Assembly: GCF_000949475.1 (NCBI RefSeq)
Contig: NZ_JRHC01000002.1
Location: 434,001-498,000, forward strand
Direction: 5' to 3'
Source: Draconibacterium sediminis
GTDB taxonomy: Bacteria; Bacteroidota; Bacteroidia; Bacteroidales; Prolixibacteraceae
DNA: 64,000 nt
How positions within the stretch are numbered: the stretch's first letter is position 1; every line of letters begins with the position of its first letter. Made by a program: the position numbers and the translations under genes. The notes under the pieces were generated by a model. That model worked only from the letters and a program-made list of their open reading frames with translations, was not told the origin of the DNA and ran no database searches. This document shows, piece after piece, positions 1-7,838 of the stretch.

Positions 1-1
1 C

Positions 2-160
2 AACGGGCAATTACGCGACGACAGCACAAAAATTGACAACGCATTGCGCTTTGTTCTTGGTTTGGGGTGTGTTGACCTGATGCTTGTTGGCTTCGAGACA
101 AAAGACCAGGTTGATAATTACATTTCGCGAATGGAAACCCAATTAAAGAACCTCTACTAA
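2..160 (+). CDS. C-terminal fragment, aldo/keto-reductase-like protein (5' end outside window)
   Basis: An open frame enters from the left edge and stops with TAA at 158-160, giving 52 residues. The tail contains ALRFVLGLGCVDLMLVGFE followed by a short helix rich in polar residues. This resembles the end of aldo/keto reductases, where a hydrophobic strand ending in a VGF/VGM turn precedes the last helices. The piece is too short to be certain, and no cofactor or catalytic residue is visible. The gene would read in the same direction as the SulP gene downstream, about 170 bp away. Confidence 0.45.
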   Translation, partial: NGQLRDDSTKIDNALRFVLGLGCVDLMLVGFETKDQVDNYISRMETQLKNLY

Positions 161-305
161 TCGTTTCTGCTGCATGGTCAGGAAATCAGGCAATTGACAG
201 GCCAATGTTAAAATAAACACATTTCGTAACAGGTTGATTTACTGACAATAGCAAATTCAATCAAATTTTCAACTTAAGCTCAGAACAATGAGGCGGTAAT
301 CAATG

Positions 306-313
306 TAATTTTG
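306..313 (+). promoter_or_regulatory. Putative promoter -7 box (TAATTTTG) for the SulP gene
   Basis: TAATTTTG matches the Bacteroidota -7 consensus TAnnTTTG. It lies 20 bp before the ATG at 334, which would give a very short leader. No clear -33 TTG is seen, so this is a motif-only call. Confidence 0.4.
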
Positions 314-333
314 CCCAAAATTTCATCCGCATC

Positions 334-1968
334 ATGAATTCAATTTTTAAGCCCAAACTATTTACGATTTTAAAAAATGGCATCAGTAAAAAACAAATTA
401 CTTCAGATGTACTGGCCGGAGTTGTTGTTGGGATTGTTGCTCTCCCGCTGGCTATTGCTTTTGCTGTTGCTTCGGGCGTTTCGCCCGAAAAAGGACTGAT
501 AACCGCTGTTGTTGCCGGTTTTCTTATATCGTTTTTAGGTGGCAGCCGCGTGCAGATTGGCGGCCCAACGGGTGCATTTATCGTAATTGTTTACGGAATC
601 GTTCATCAATACGGCGTTAACGGACTTATTATTTCCACCGTTTTGGCCGGCGTTATCCTTATTCTTTTTGGATTGCTAAAACTGGGGACTTTGTTAAAAT
701 TTATCCCCCACCCGCTTATTGTTGGTTTTACCAGCGGTATTGCCTTGGTCATTTTTTCTACCCAAATAAAAGATGCGTTGGGATTAACCATTACCGATCT
801 GCCATCGGGTTTTCTGGAAAAGTGGCAAATTTACCTTAGCAACCTGGGCAGTGTTAACGTTGCAGCCTTACTTGTAACACTGGCAACCATAGCCGTAACA
901 CTCATCAGCGGAAAATTTGTAAAAAAAATACCCGGATCGTTTCTGGCCATCATTGCTGTTACACTGGTTGTTCAGCTTTTTAAACTACCTGTTGCAACTA
1001 TCGAGACCTATTTTGGCGAAATCAGCAATACCATTCATTTTACCATTCCGCAAATTCGCTTGAACGATTTACAGAACTACCTTGAACCGGCCCTCACCAT
1101 TGCCTTGCTCGGAGGTATTGAATCGTTACTCTCTGCAGTGGTTGCCGATGGTATGATAAGCGGGAAACACCGCTCGAATACCGAATTAATTGCGCAGGGA
1201 ATTGCCAATGTGGTTACACCGTTTTTTGGCGGTATTCCGGCAACCGGAGCAATTGCACGAACGGCAACCAACGTAAAAAACGGCGGACGCACACCTATTG
1301 CCGGTATTGCACATGCCATTACCTTGCTGCTGATTATGCTGTTTTTGGGAAAATGGGCCAAATTGATTCCCATGTCGTGCCTGGCCGGAATTTTAATAAT
1401 TGTAGCCTATAACATGAGCGAATGGCGCTCGTTTGTATCCATTCTGAAAGGTTCGGTATTCGATATAATTGTATTGCTTACCACCTTCATTTTAACCGTG
1501 CTGGTTGATTTAACGGTTGCCATTGAGGTTGGCGTGGTGCTGTCGGCCATCCTGTTTATGAAACGTATGTCGGACATTAGCGAAAAACGTATAAATAACA
1601 TTGTCGACACCGACGTAATTGAAGACTACTCGCAGCTGCCAAAAGGTGTTTCGGTTTACGAAATAAGCGGCCCCTTGTTTTTTGCTTCGGCACGCCGTTA
1701 TTCCGAGGTTATTCAGGAAATCGGAGAAAACTGCAACACGCTGATTTTGCGTATGCGCCATGTTTCTTTCATCGATGAAACGGGAATGAAAAATCTGCAG
1801 AGTTCACTTAAAATCCTTCAGAACAAGGGGGTAAAAGTGATTCTGTCGGGTGTTTCTTCGCAGCTAAAAACCGACTTACAAAAACGACTCAGCCCTAAAG
1901 TTATTGATTACATTAAAATGGAAGATTCGTTTGAAAAAGCACTTGACTCTGCGAAGGTTACTACCTAA
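334..1968 (+). CDS. SulP family inorganic anion transporter with STAS domain
   Basis: Predicted inner-membrane anion transporter of the SLC26/SulP family (sulfate, bicarbonate or other anions; substrate not deducible). The first ~400 residues are a series of hydrophobic segments with family signatures, including the TM1 region around residues 26-47 and GGPTGAF at 76-82. From about residue 437 to 535 there is a cytoplasmic STAS domain, with the anti-sigma-antagonist-like segment FIDETGM near residue 480. At 544 residues it is a normal full-length SulP. The stop (1966-1968) is two bases from the stop of the convergent dehydrogenase gene, so the two transcripts must overlap or share a very compact end. 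Confidence 0.93.
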   Translation: MNSIFKPKLFTILKNGISKKQITSDVLAGVVVGIVALPLAIAFAVASGVSPEKGLITAVVAGFLISFLGGSRVQIGGPTGAFIVIVYGIVHQYGVNGLIISTVLAGVILILFGLLKLGTLLKFIPHPLIVGFTSGIALVIFSTQIKDALGLTITDLPSGFLEKWQIYLSNLGSVNVAALLVTLATIAVTLISGKFVKKIPGSFLAIIAVTLVVQLFKLPVATIETYFGEISNTIHFTIPQIRLNDLQNYLEPALTIALLGGIESLLSAVVADGMISGKHRSNTELIAQGIANVVTPFFGGIPATGAIARTATNVKNGGRTPIAGIAHAITLLLIMLFLGKWAKLIPMSCLAGILIIVAYNMSEWRSFVSILKGSVFDIIVLLTTFILTVLVDLTVAIEVGVVLSAILFMKRMSDISEKRINNIVDTDVIEDYSQLPKGVSVYEISGPLFFASARRYSEVIQEIGENCNTLILRMRHVSFIDETGMKNLQSSLKILQNKGVKVILSGVSSQLKTDLQKRLSPKVIDYIKMEDSFEKALDSAKVTT

Positions 1969-1970
1969 TC

Positions 1971-3017
1971 CTAAAGTATTACCGTTCTTCTATCTTTATT
2001 GCTTAACAGGCAGGCCTCCAATATTTTTAATACTTCCAGTGCTTCGGCCGGATCAACCGGTAAGGCTTTGTTGTTTCTGATTGCTTTATACAACTTATCG
2101 TAAAAAATGCGGTAATCACCGGGTATGGTTTCAACCAGTTCTTCCACGTGCTCGTCGTCTTCGGTGTAAACCAGTGTTCCCCACCAATCGACTTCTTCTT
2201 TTCCCCATTCGTCACCTTTGGGCAAATTTTCGGCTTTTAACAGCTCCTCCTGGCCGTCAATTCCCCACTTTTTAAATGTACCGTACTCTCCGTTTAAAGT
2301 ATATCTTGGTCCGGGATCCATTACCAGGTACGAACATTTTAACAAGGCCGAAAAACCTTCATAATCCAACCTGATTTCGTAATAATCGGCCACTTTCCCG
2401 CCGGTTCGCACTGTTTTTAAATGTGCTGTAACCGCTTGCGGCTTTCCAAATAATACGTAGGCCTGGTCAACCATATGCGATCCGAGGTTATACAAAACAC
2501 CACAATATTCATCGCCTTCTTCTTTCCATGTGTCGGGTGTAATTTCGGTGCGGTAACGGTCGTAATGCGATTCAAATTCTACCAACCGGCCAAACCGTGC
2601 TTCCTTTATTACTTTCTGTACTGTTCTAAAATCACCATCCCACCGGCGGTTCTGGAAAACCGTAAATACCAAACCTTTTGCTTGTGCCAGCTCAATCAGC
2701 TCCTGTAATTCCGCGCTCCGCAAGGTTGCCGGTTTTTCAACCACCACGTGTTTACCGGCTTCAAGCGCCTGTTTCACCATGGTATAATGTAACTGATCAG
2801 GCGTGTTAACAACTACCAGTTCAACCTCGGTATCGGTTAAAATATCGTCGTAACTTTTTACAATCGTTGCATCGGGAAACAGCTCTTTCGATAAGCTTTT
2901 CGAACGTTCCAACACCAATTTTACTTTGAAATTCGGATTTACTTTCAACAAGGGGCCGTGAAACACCTTACCCGACATACCAAAAGAAGCTAAAGCCACC
3001 GTAACCTGATTTTTCAT
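1971..3017 (-). CDS. Gfo/Idh/MocA family NAD(P)-dependent oxidoreductase
   Basis: 348-residue dehydrogenase. The N-terminal Rossmann fold begins VALASFGMSGKVFHGPLL (residues ~7-24), a variant of GxGxxG typical of the YdgJ/scyllo-inositol dehydrogenase-like branch. The family EKP motif is at residues 94-96, inside VVVEKPATL. The C-terminal half (about 125-340) is the alpha/beta substrate domain. Family members oxidise or reduce sugars and cyclitols, but the substrate cannot be told here. The gene is monocistronic and converges on the SulP gene. Confidence 0.9.
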   Translation of the reverse strand: MKNQVTVALASFGMSGKVFHGPLLKVNPNFKVKLVLERSKSLSKELFPDATIVKSYDDILTDTEVELVVVNTPDQLHYTMVKQALEAGKHVVVEKPATLRSAELQELIELAQAKGLVFTVFQNRRWDGDFRTVQKVIKEARFGRLVEFESHYDRYRTEITPDTWKEEGDEYCGVLYNLGSHMVDQAYVLFGKPQAVTAHLKTVRTGGKVADYYEIRLDYEGFSALLKCSYLVMDPGPRYTLNGEYGTFKKWGIDGQEELLKAENLPKGDEWGKEEVDWWGTLVYTEDDEHVEELVETIPGDYRIFYDKLYKAIRNNKALPVDPAEALEVLKILEACLLSNKDRRTVIL

Positions 3018-3289
3018 GCTTTACATTGTATGATATTACTACTAGCAAAATTCTTGTCAATAAAAATACAGAAATAAGTTTCCCTCACAAAAGTTGCTGA
3101 ATAACATTCGCCAAACAGGGTATTGTATAACACATTAGCTTCTATTCCACAAAATTTGATTGTAAATTGGTCTGATAAACTAAACTAACATCCCGGTTAT
3201 GAAACGGACAGCTCTATTTATTGCTCCAAAAATCGTATCGAGGGTTCAAATTCATCTCCAACAGCTAAAAACTAACAATCCTAAATCAT

Positions 3290-4012
3290 ATGAAAAATTT
3301 TCTGAATAGCTATCTTAATGAATCGAAATGTATTAACCTCGAATCAGGTGATTATCCCGGACCTTTTCTCACTATTTCGCGGCAAGCGGGGTGCTCGGCA
3401 AAGCGTCTCGCCATTAAGCTTTCAAAAATACTGACCGGCTACAGTTACATGTCGGAAACGAAAACCGATGTGGAGTGGAAATATGTGGATAAAGGTGTTT
3501 TTTTAGGTGTTGTTGATGAAATGATAGAGGAACTAAAATCAGGGGATTTTGAAGATGCCGAAGAATCGATAGTATTTCTGAAGGAGGTTGGCCGTGCCTT
3601 TTCGGATGAAACAATTTACGATATTTCGGACGATCGGTTGATTGCGGCCTTAAAAGGAATTATTTGCCGGCTGGCCTACCACGGACGTACAATTATCGTT
3701 GGGCGTTCGTCGGGAGCTATTTTAAAAGACATACCCAACAAGCTAAACATCAGGCTTGAAGCTCCTGCCGACTGGCGAATTAACCGAATAATGCAGATTA
3801 AAGACATGACCCGGCTGGAGGCCGCAGAATACATTACTTTGGCCGATAAAAAGCGAGACGCCTTTATTGAAAAGATCATTGGCCGTAAAGCTGAAAACGA
3901 TGATTTTGATGTGATTTTTAATTATGCCTCAATGGAAGACGACCAGATAGTTGATGCCGTAATTAACATATTACGAAACAAAAAAATTATCGCTCCTCAT
4001 TACGAATTCTAA
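3290..4012 (+). CDS. Cytidylate kinase-like family protein (AAA_26 / Cytidylate_kin2)
   Basis: 240 residues. The nucleotide-binding start, ISRQAGCSAKRLA (residues ~29-41), has the SRQxG pattern of the cytidylate-kinase-like family, in place of a classical Walker A. Downstream, GRTIIVGRSSGAIL, then an arginine-rich lid-like segment (around DWRINRIMQIKDM) and a DKKRDAF stretch fit the CMP-kinase fold. Members of this family are usually stand-alone proteins of unproven substrate and are distinct from the essential Cmk. The gene stands alone and ends before a UUCG-loop terminator. Confidence 0.8.
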   Translation: MKNFLNSYLNESKCINLESGDYPGPFLTISRQAGCSAKRLAIKLSKILTGYSYMSETKTDVEWKYVDKGVFLGVVDEMIEELKSGDFEDAEESIVFLKEVGRAFSDETIYDISDDRLIAALKGIICRLAYHGRTIIVGRSSGAILKDIPNKLNIRLEAPADWRINRIMQIKDMTRLEAAEYITLADKKRDAFIEKIIGRKAENDDFDVIFNYASMEDDQIVDAVINILRNKKIIAPHYEF

Positions 4013-4053
4013 CAAATTTATTATTTTAGCTTACAAGAAGTAACGAAAAAAAC

Positions 4054-4126
4054 CTTCCGAAAACCGGAAGAAATTAATTTAAATCTCACCTTACCAGGGC
4101 CTTTCTTCGGAGAGGCTTTGTTTTTT
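4054..4126 (+). terminator. Two hairpins, the second a UUCG-loop rho-independent terminator
   Basis: CTTCCG (4054-4059) and CGGAAG (4065-4070) form a first small hairpin. GCCTTTC (4099-4105), a TTCG loop and GAGAGGC (4110-4116) form a second one, followed by a T-rich run to 4126. This would end transcription of the cytidylate-kinase-like gene. Confidence 0.65.
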
Positions 4127-4351
4127 GAATATTTTTTGAGATTTTAATAAAAAAAACAAGGTTTTTATTGTGATAATCTAATAATTAGTCCGTTACTTTG
4201 ATATAAGATTTTAATTCGCACTTCACCTGTTTTTGTGATTTTCCGTTTTAACGTCTGACGCGTTCTTTATACTTAACAATAATTTTTTAAGAATAACGCG
4301 GCATAATGCCGCAAATTTTTACATTTATACATTTATATTTTTCTATTTTTT
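4127..4351 (+). promoter_or_regulatory. Promoter and AT-rich structured leader of the RRM gene
   Basis: A near-consensus -7 box TTACTTTG lies at 4193-4200, with a TTG 22 bp upstream (4168-4170). If real, the transcript has a ~145-nt leader. The leader holds a strong hairpin, GCGGCA/TGCCGC with a TAA loop (4298-4312), followed by AAATTTTT, and then two ACATTTATA-like repeats just before the ATG. The hairpin plus U-run resembles an attenuator, and long leaders are common for cold-responsive RNA-binding protein genes. Regulation is inferred only from layout. Confidence 0.45.
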
Positions 4352-4807
4352 ATGAATTTATTTGTTGCAAAGTTAGACTCATCGATTACTGGTGACTACT
4401 TAAATGAGCTGTTCTCTGCACACGGAGAAGTAGCGTCTGCCAAAGTTATTTTTGACAGAGAAACGGGAAACTCAAAATGTTTTGGTTTTGTTGAAATGCC
4501 AAACGACGAAGAAGCTAATGCAGCGATTGCTGCACTTAATGATGCTGAAATTGAAGGAAAACAAATCGTAGTTAAAGAAGCAAATGCTCCACAAGAGCGT
4601 CCACGTCGTGATTTTAATCGCGGTGGCGGCGGTGGTGGCTACAACCGCGGTGGCGGTGGTGGTTACAACCGTGGCGGCGGCGGTGGCGACCGCAGAGGCG
4701 GTGGCGGTGGATACGATCGTCGCGGTGGCGGCGGTGGTGGCGACCGCAGAGGCGGTGGCGGTGGCGGATACGATCGTCGTGGTGGCGGCGGTGGCGACCG
4801 TTGGTAA
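4352..4807 (+). CDS. RNA-binding protein: one RRM domain plus Gly/Arg-rich (RGG) tail
   Basis: 151 residues. Residues 1-80 form one RNA recognition motif, with RNP2 NLFVAK at 2-7 and RNP1 KCFGFVEM at 42-49. From about residue 85 the protein is a low-complexity tail of RGGGGG blocks separated by Y, N or D-R pairs, ending in DRW. Small RRM proteins are common in Bacteroidota, where they act as global post-transcriptional regulators and RNA chaperones; the RGG tail is likely to add non-specific RNA contact. The DNA of the tail is a repetitive GGTGGCGG tract and so is likely to vary in length between strains. Confidence 0.93.
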   Translation: MNLFVAKLDSSITGDYLNELFSAHGEVASAKVIFDRETGNSKCFGFVEMPNDEEANAAIAALNDAEIEGKQIVVKEANAPQERPRRDFNRGGGGGGYNRGGGGGYNRGGGGGDRRGGGGGYDRRGGGGGGDRRGGGGGGYDRRGGGGGDRW

Positions 4808-4830
4808 GCTATCCGAAAGATATTTAAAAG

Positions 4831-4860
4831 AAGGTGTTCGATTTTTGAACACCTTTTTTT
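4831..4860 (+). terminator. Rho-independent terminator after the RRM gene
   Basis: AAGGTGTTC (4831-4839) pairs perfectly with GAACACCTT (4847-4855) and is followed by a run of T. The flanking A-rich left side means it can also act on the minus-strand asparaginase gene that converges on it. Confidence 0.85.
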
Positions 4861-4926
4861 ATGAGCTATTAACTCCGAATAAATATTCTCCCTGGTTTTG
4901 AAAAGAGAGCAAACACCTGAAAAATT

Positions 4927-5922
4927 CTATAATTTCTTTAGCCAGGCTTCAGCCTCTATCAATTCGGTTTGGTCAGCCGTTTTAACAGCATAGTTAAAAC
5001 CGGGCTGGATACAAAACGATCCATACTCGCCTTTTGTATTCAAAGCAATGTAACCAATTTGATGACTTTGATAATCGGGAATCTTTTTGGCGATACGACG
5101 AACGGCCTCCTCGCAAGCCCTGTCGGGCGACATGCCGCTACGCATTAATTCAACCACTAAAAACGAACCAAGCGTTTTCATTACCAGTTCACCCGATCCG
5201 GTAGCTGTTGCACCTCCCACTTCGCCATCAACAAACAAACCGGCACCAATAATAGGCGAGTCGCCTACCCTGCCGGGCATTTTATAGCCCATTCCACTGG
5301 TAGTACAAGCACCTGAAATACGCCCATCTTCATCGAGTGCCAGCATGCCAATGGTATCGTGGTTATCCTCGGTAACATTCTCAATATTGATCTTATTACT
5401 GAATTCCTTATTTTCCTTTTTCCACTTCTTCCATTCCTTTTTACGGGCTTTGGTTAACAGCTTTTCTTTTTCAAAACCATTTTCGAGTGCAAAATCCAAA
5501 GCTCCTTTTCCGCTCAGCATTACATGCGGCGTTTTTTCCATTACCAGGCGAGCTACCGAAACAGGATGCACAATGTCTTGCAAATACGTTACACTTCCTG
5601 CACGCCCTTTCTCATCCATAATACAGGCGTCGAGGGTTACTTTTCCGCTGGCATCCGGAATTCCGCCTTTTCCTACGGTAATTACATTCGGATCGCCTTC
5701 GGGAACGCGCACTCCCGCTTCCACTGCGTCAAGCGAATGTCCTCCTTTCGACAATATTTCCCAGGCAGCCTCATTGGCAGGCATACCATGATTCCATGTT
5801 GAGATTACAACGGGATATTTAATTGTTGTCTGAAAAACCGAATTTGAAAATGCTTTTGTGGCAACACCGGCACCGGCAAGCGTTAACGAACTTTTCGCTA
5901 AAAAGGAACGTCGGGAAATCAT
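4927..5922 (-). CDS. N4-(beta-N-acetylglucosaminyl)-L-asparaginase (Ntn hydrolase), Tat-exported
   Basis: 331 residues. The N-terminus MISRRSFLAKSS is a twin-arginine signal (SRRSFLAK) followed by a hydrophobic stretch and a cleavage region around residue 26, so export to the periplasm is likely. The precursor is expected to self-cleave before Thr190 in NHDTIGM, the conserved nucleophile of glycosylasparaginases. Downstream GGATATGSGE and GDSPIIGAG are family signatures. The Lys-rich stretch before the cleavage point (about 155-180) is typical of the alpha/beta junction. It would hydrolyse the GlcNAc-Asn bond when degrading glycopeptides. No partner genes adjoin it. Confidence 0.9.
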   Translation of the reverse strand: MISRRSFLAKSSLTLAGAGVATKAFSNSVFQTTIKYPVVISTWNHGMPANEAAWEILSKGGHSLDAVEAGVRVPEGDPNVITVGKGGIPDASGKVTLDACIMDEKGRAGSVTYLQDIVHPVSVARLVMEKTPHVMLSGKGALDFALENGFEKEKLLTKARKKEWKKWKKENKEFSNKINIENVTEDNHDTIGMLALDEDGRISGACTTSGMGYKMPGRVGDSPIIGAGLFVDGEVGGATATGSGELVMKTLGSFLVVELMRSGMSPDRACEEAVRRIAKKIPDYQSHQIGYIALNTKGEYGSFCIQPGFNYAVKTADQTELIEAEAWLKKL

Positions 5923-5947
5923 AATCCAATACTTTTTAAATTTTTTT

Positions 5948-5955
5948 CAAAAGTA
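5948..5955 (-). promoter_or_regulatory. Putative -7 box (TACTTTTG on minus strand) for the asparaginase gene
   Basis: CAAAAGTA on the plus strand reads TACTTTTG on the coding strand, a full TAnnTTTG match, 26 bp ahead of the ATG. Confidence 0.45.
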
Positions 5956-6026
5956 AAGAAAATAAATTCCAAAACTCAGTTCAATACCTAATTTTAATAT
6001 TTATGACTTTTAAAGAAATAAGCACT

Positions 6027-7838
6027 CTAGTCATGCGAGAAATATTCCAGGGTTTTTCTGTAGTTGGAGAAAACCACCGCACGCGAAATAAAGCCAAGAT
6101 ATTTACCATCGTCGATAACGGCAAGATTGTATCGGTTTGAAGTTTCAAACTTTTTGGCCACTGTTTCCATATTGTCTTTCGACGAAATATAGAATTCAGG
6201 CATAAACATCAGGTCTTTCACCATCACCTGATCGTAAAGTTCGTGCTCAAAAATAAGGTGTTTAACCTTCGAGAGTTTTACCATCCCTTTCAGATAACCA
6301 TCTTCGTCGACAATTGGGAATAGGTTCCGGTTCGATTTTGAAATTGATTTTACCAGATCGCGCAAACTGGCATCGGGAGAAATAATTTCAAAGTCGTTCT
6401 CAATCAGCTTTTTTACCTCCATCGAGCGTAGAATTGCTTTGTCTTTGTGGTGCGTAATTAAATCGCCGGTTTGTGCCAGGTGTTTGGTATAAATAGAATG
6501 CGGCTCAAAACGCATGATGGTTACATACGCCACCGTTGAAGTAATCAGTAAGGGAATAAACAAACCATAACCGCCGGTTATTTCGGCGGTTAAGAATATT
6601 CCTGTAAGTGGAGCATGCATTACTGCAGCCATCATTCCGGCCATTCCTGCTAATGCAAAGTTATTTTCGGGTACCCCAAGATCGAAAAAAGTATTGAGCA
6701 AAAACACCAAAAAATAACCGGCAATAGCACCTGTAAACAATGTTGGAGCAAAAATACCACCGTTACCCCCCGAGCCGGTTGTAGCCGACATGGCAAACAC
6801 CTTAAAAATGAGTATTCCGGCCAATACCAGTAAAACGATATATGGATTATCTTTCCACTGAAAGAAAATGGAGTTATTCAATAAATCAGCTCCCTGGTTA
6901 TTAAAAACCGAGTTAATGCTGGTATAACCTTCGCCCCAAAGCGGAGGGAATATAAAAATTAAAATACCAAGCGTAACAGCTCCGATAAGCACCCGCACAA
7001 ACCAGTTGTTTATTGTACCAAAACGCTTCTCAAGAAACATGGTTCCGCGGGTAAAATAGATTCCCAGCAAACCAGTAAAAATTCCTACAAGTATGTAAAT
7101 CCATATCATATTAATATGAAATGGTGTAACCTGATCGAAATGCAGCATAACGCCTTCGCCCATAAAAAAGTACGAAATTACCGTGGCCGAAACTGCCGAA
7201 ATCAGCAATGGAATTAAAAAGGCCATGGTCAGATCGAGCATCAGCACTTCCAGAGTAAAAACAATACCTGCCATTGGCGCATTAAAAATACCTGCAATTG
7301 CTCCGGCTGCTCCACAACCCACCATAAGGGTAATGTATTTATAGCGTAGTCTAAATATGCGTGCGAGGTTCGATCCTATTGAAGCTCCGGTTAGTACAAT
7401 TGGGGCCTCCGATCCTACCGATCCGCCAAAACCAATGGTTAGCGAACTGGCAATCATCGACGAATAGGTTTTTGATGGCCGTAGCTTACTGCTTTTCTTC
7501 GAAATTGAATAGAGAATTTTAGACACTCCGTGCCCGATATCATCACGAATAATATACCGAACAAACAAAACCGTTAGCATTATTCCGATGAATGGATACA
7601 ATAAATAGAGGTAATTAAATCCTTCAACAGAAATTACTTCGGTTAACTCTTCAGCAACAATGTGGATCAGGTTTTTTAACAACAGGGCTGCCAGTCCGCT
7701 TAACAGTCCAACAATCAGACTCAGCAAATACAAAAAGTTCTTTTCCGGAATTTTTGCAATTCGCCAGGCAACAAGCCGGTTAAGTGACTTATTCAGCAAC
7801 ATCTTGTTAATTCGAAATAATCTAAACATGAGAAACAT
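6027..7838 (-). CDS. ClC-family chloride channel/transporter with C-terminal CBS pair
   Basis: About 603 residues. The membrane part (~35-440) carries ClC signatures: GSVGSEAP with the gating glutamate near residue 144, and GSGGNGGIFAP for the anion-site loop. A CBS pair follows (~470-600). In the NAPMAGIVFTLEVLM segment the residue matching the proton glutamate of E. coli ClC (E203) is Val, as in channel-type ClCs. The first in-frame start is TTG at 7841; I prefer the ATG one codon later (7838), and an ATG at 7829 is also possible. The start overlaps the end of the upstream ClC gene by under 20 bp, so the two are co-transcribed. Confidence 0.92.
   Translation of the reverse strand: MFLMFRLFRINKMLLNKSLNRLVAWRIAKIPEKNFLYLLSLIVGLLSGLAALLLKNLIHIVAEELTEVISVEGFNYLYLLYPFIGIMLTVLFVRYIIRDDIGHGVSKILYSISKKSSKLRPSKTYSSMIASSLTIGFGGSVGSEAPIVLTGASIGSNLARIFRLRYKYITLMVGCGAAGAIAGIFNAPMAGIVFTLEVLMLDLTMAFLIPLLISAVSATVISYFFMGEGVMLHFDQVTPFHINMIWIYILVGIFTGLLGIYFTRGTMFLEKRFGTINNWFVRVLIGAVTLGILIFIFPPLWGEGYTSINSVFNNQGADLLNNSIFFQWKDNPYIVLLVLAGILIFKVFAMSATTGSGGNGGIFAPTLFTGAIAGYFLVFLLNTFFDLGVPENNFALAGMAGMMAAVMHAPLTGIFLTAEITGGYGLFIPLLITSTVAYVTIMRFEPHSIYTKHLAQTGDLITHHKDKAILRSMEVKKLIENDFEIISPDASLRDLVKSISKSNRNLFPIVDEDGYLKGMVKLSKVKHLIFEHELYDQVMVKDLMFMPEFYISSKDNMETVAKKFETSNRYNLAVIDDGKYLGFISRAVVFSNYRKTLEYFSHD

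Noticed and set aside
4472..4901. Frames overlapping the RRM gene tail on both strands
   Set aside because: Ala/Thr/Val-rich translations of the GGTGGCGG repeat; shadows of the RGG tail.
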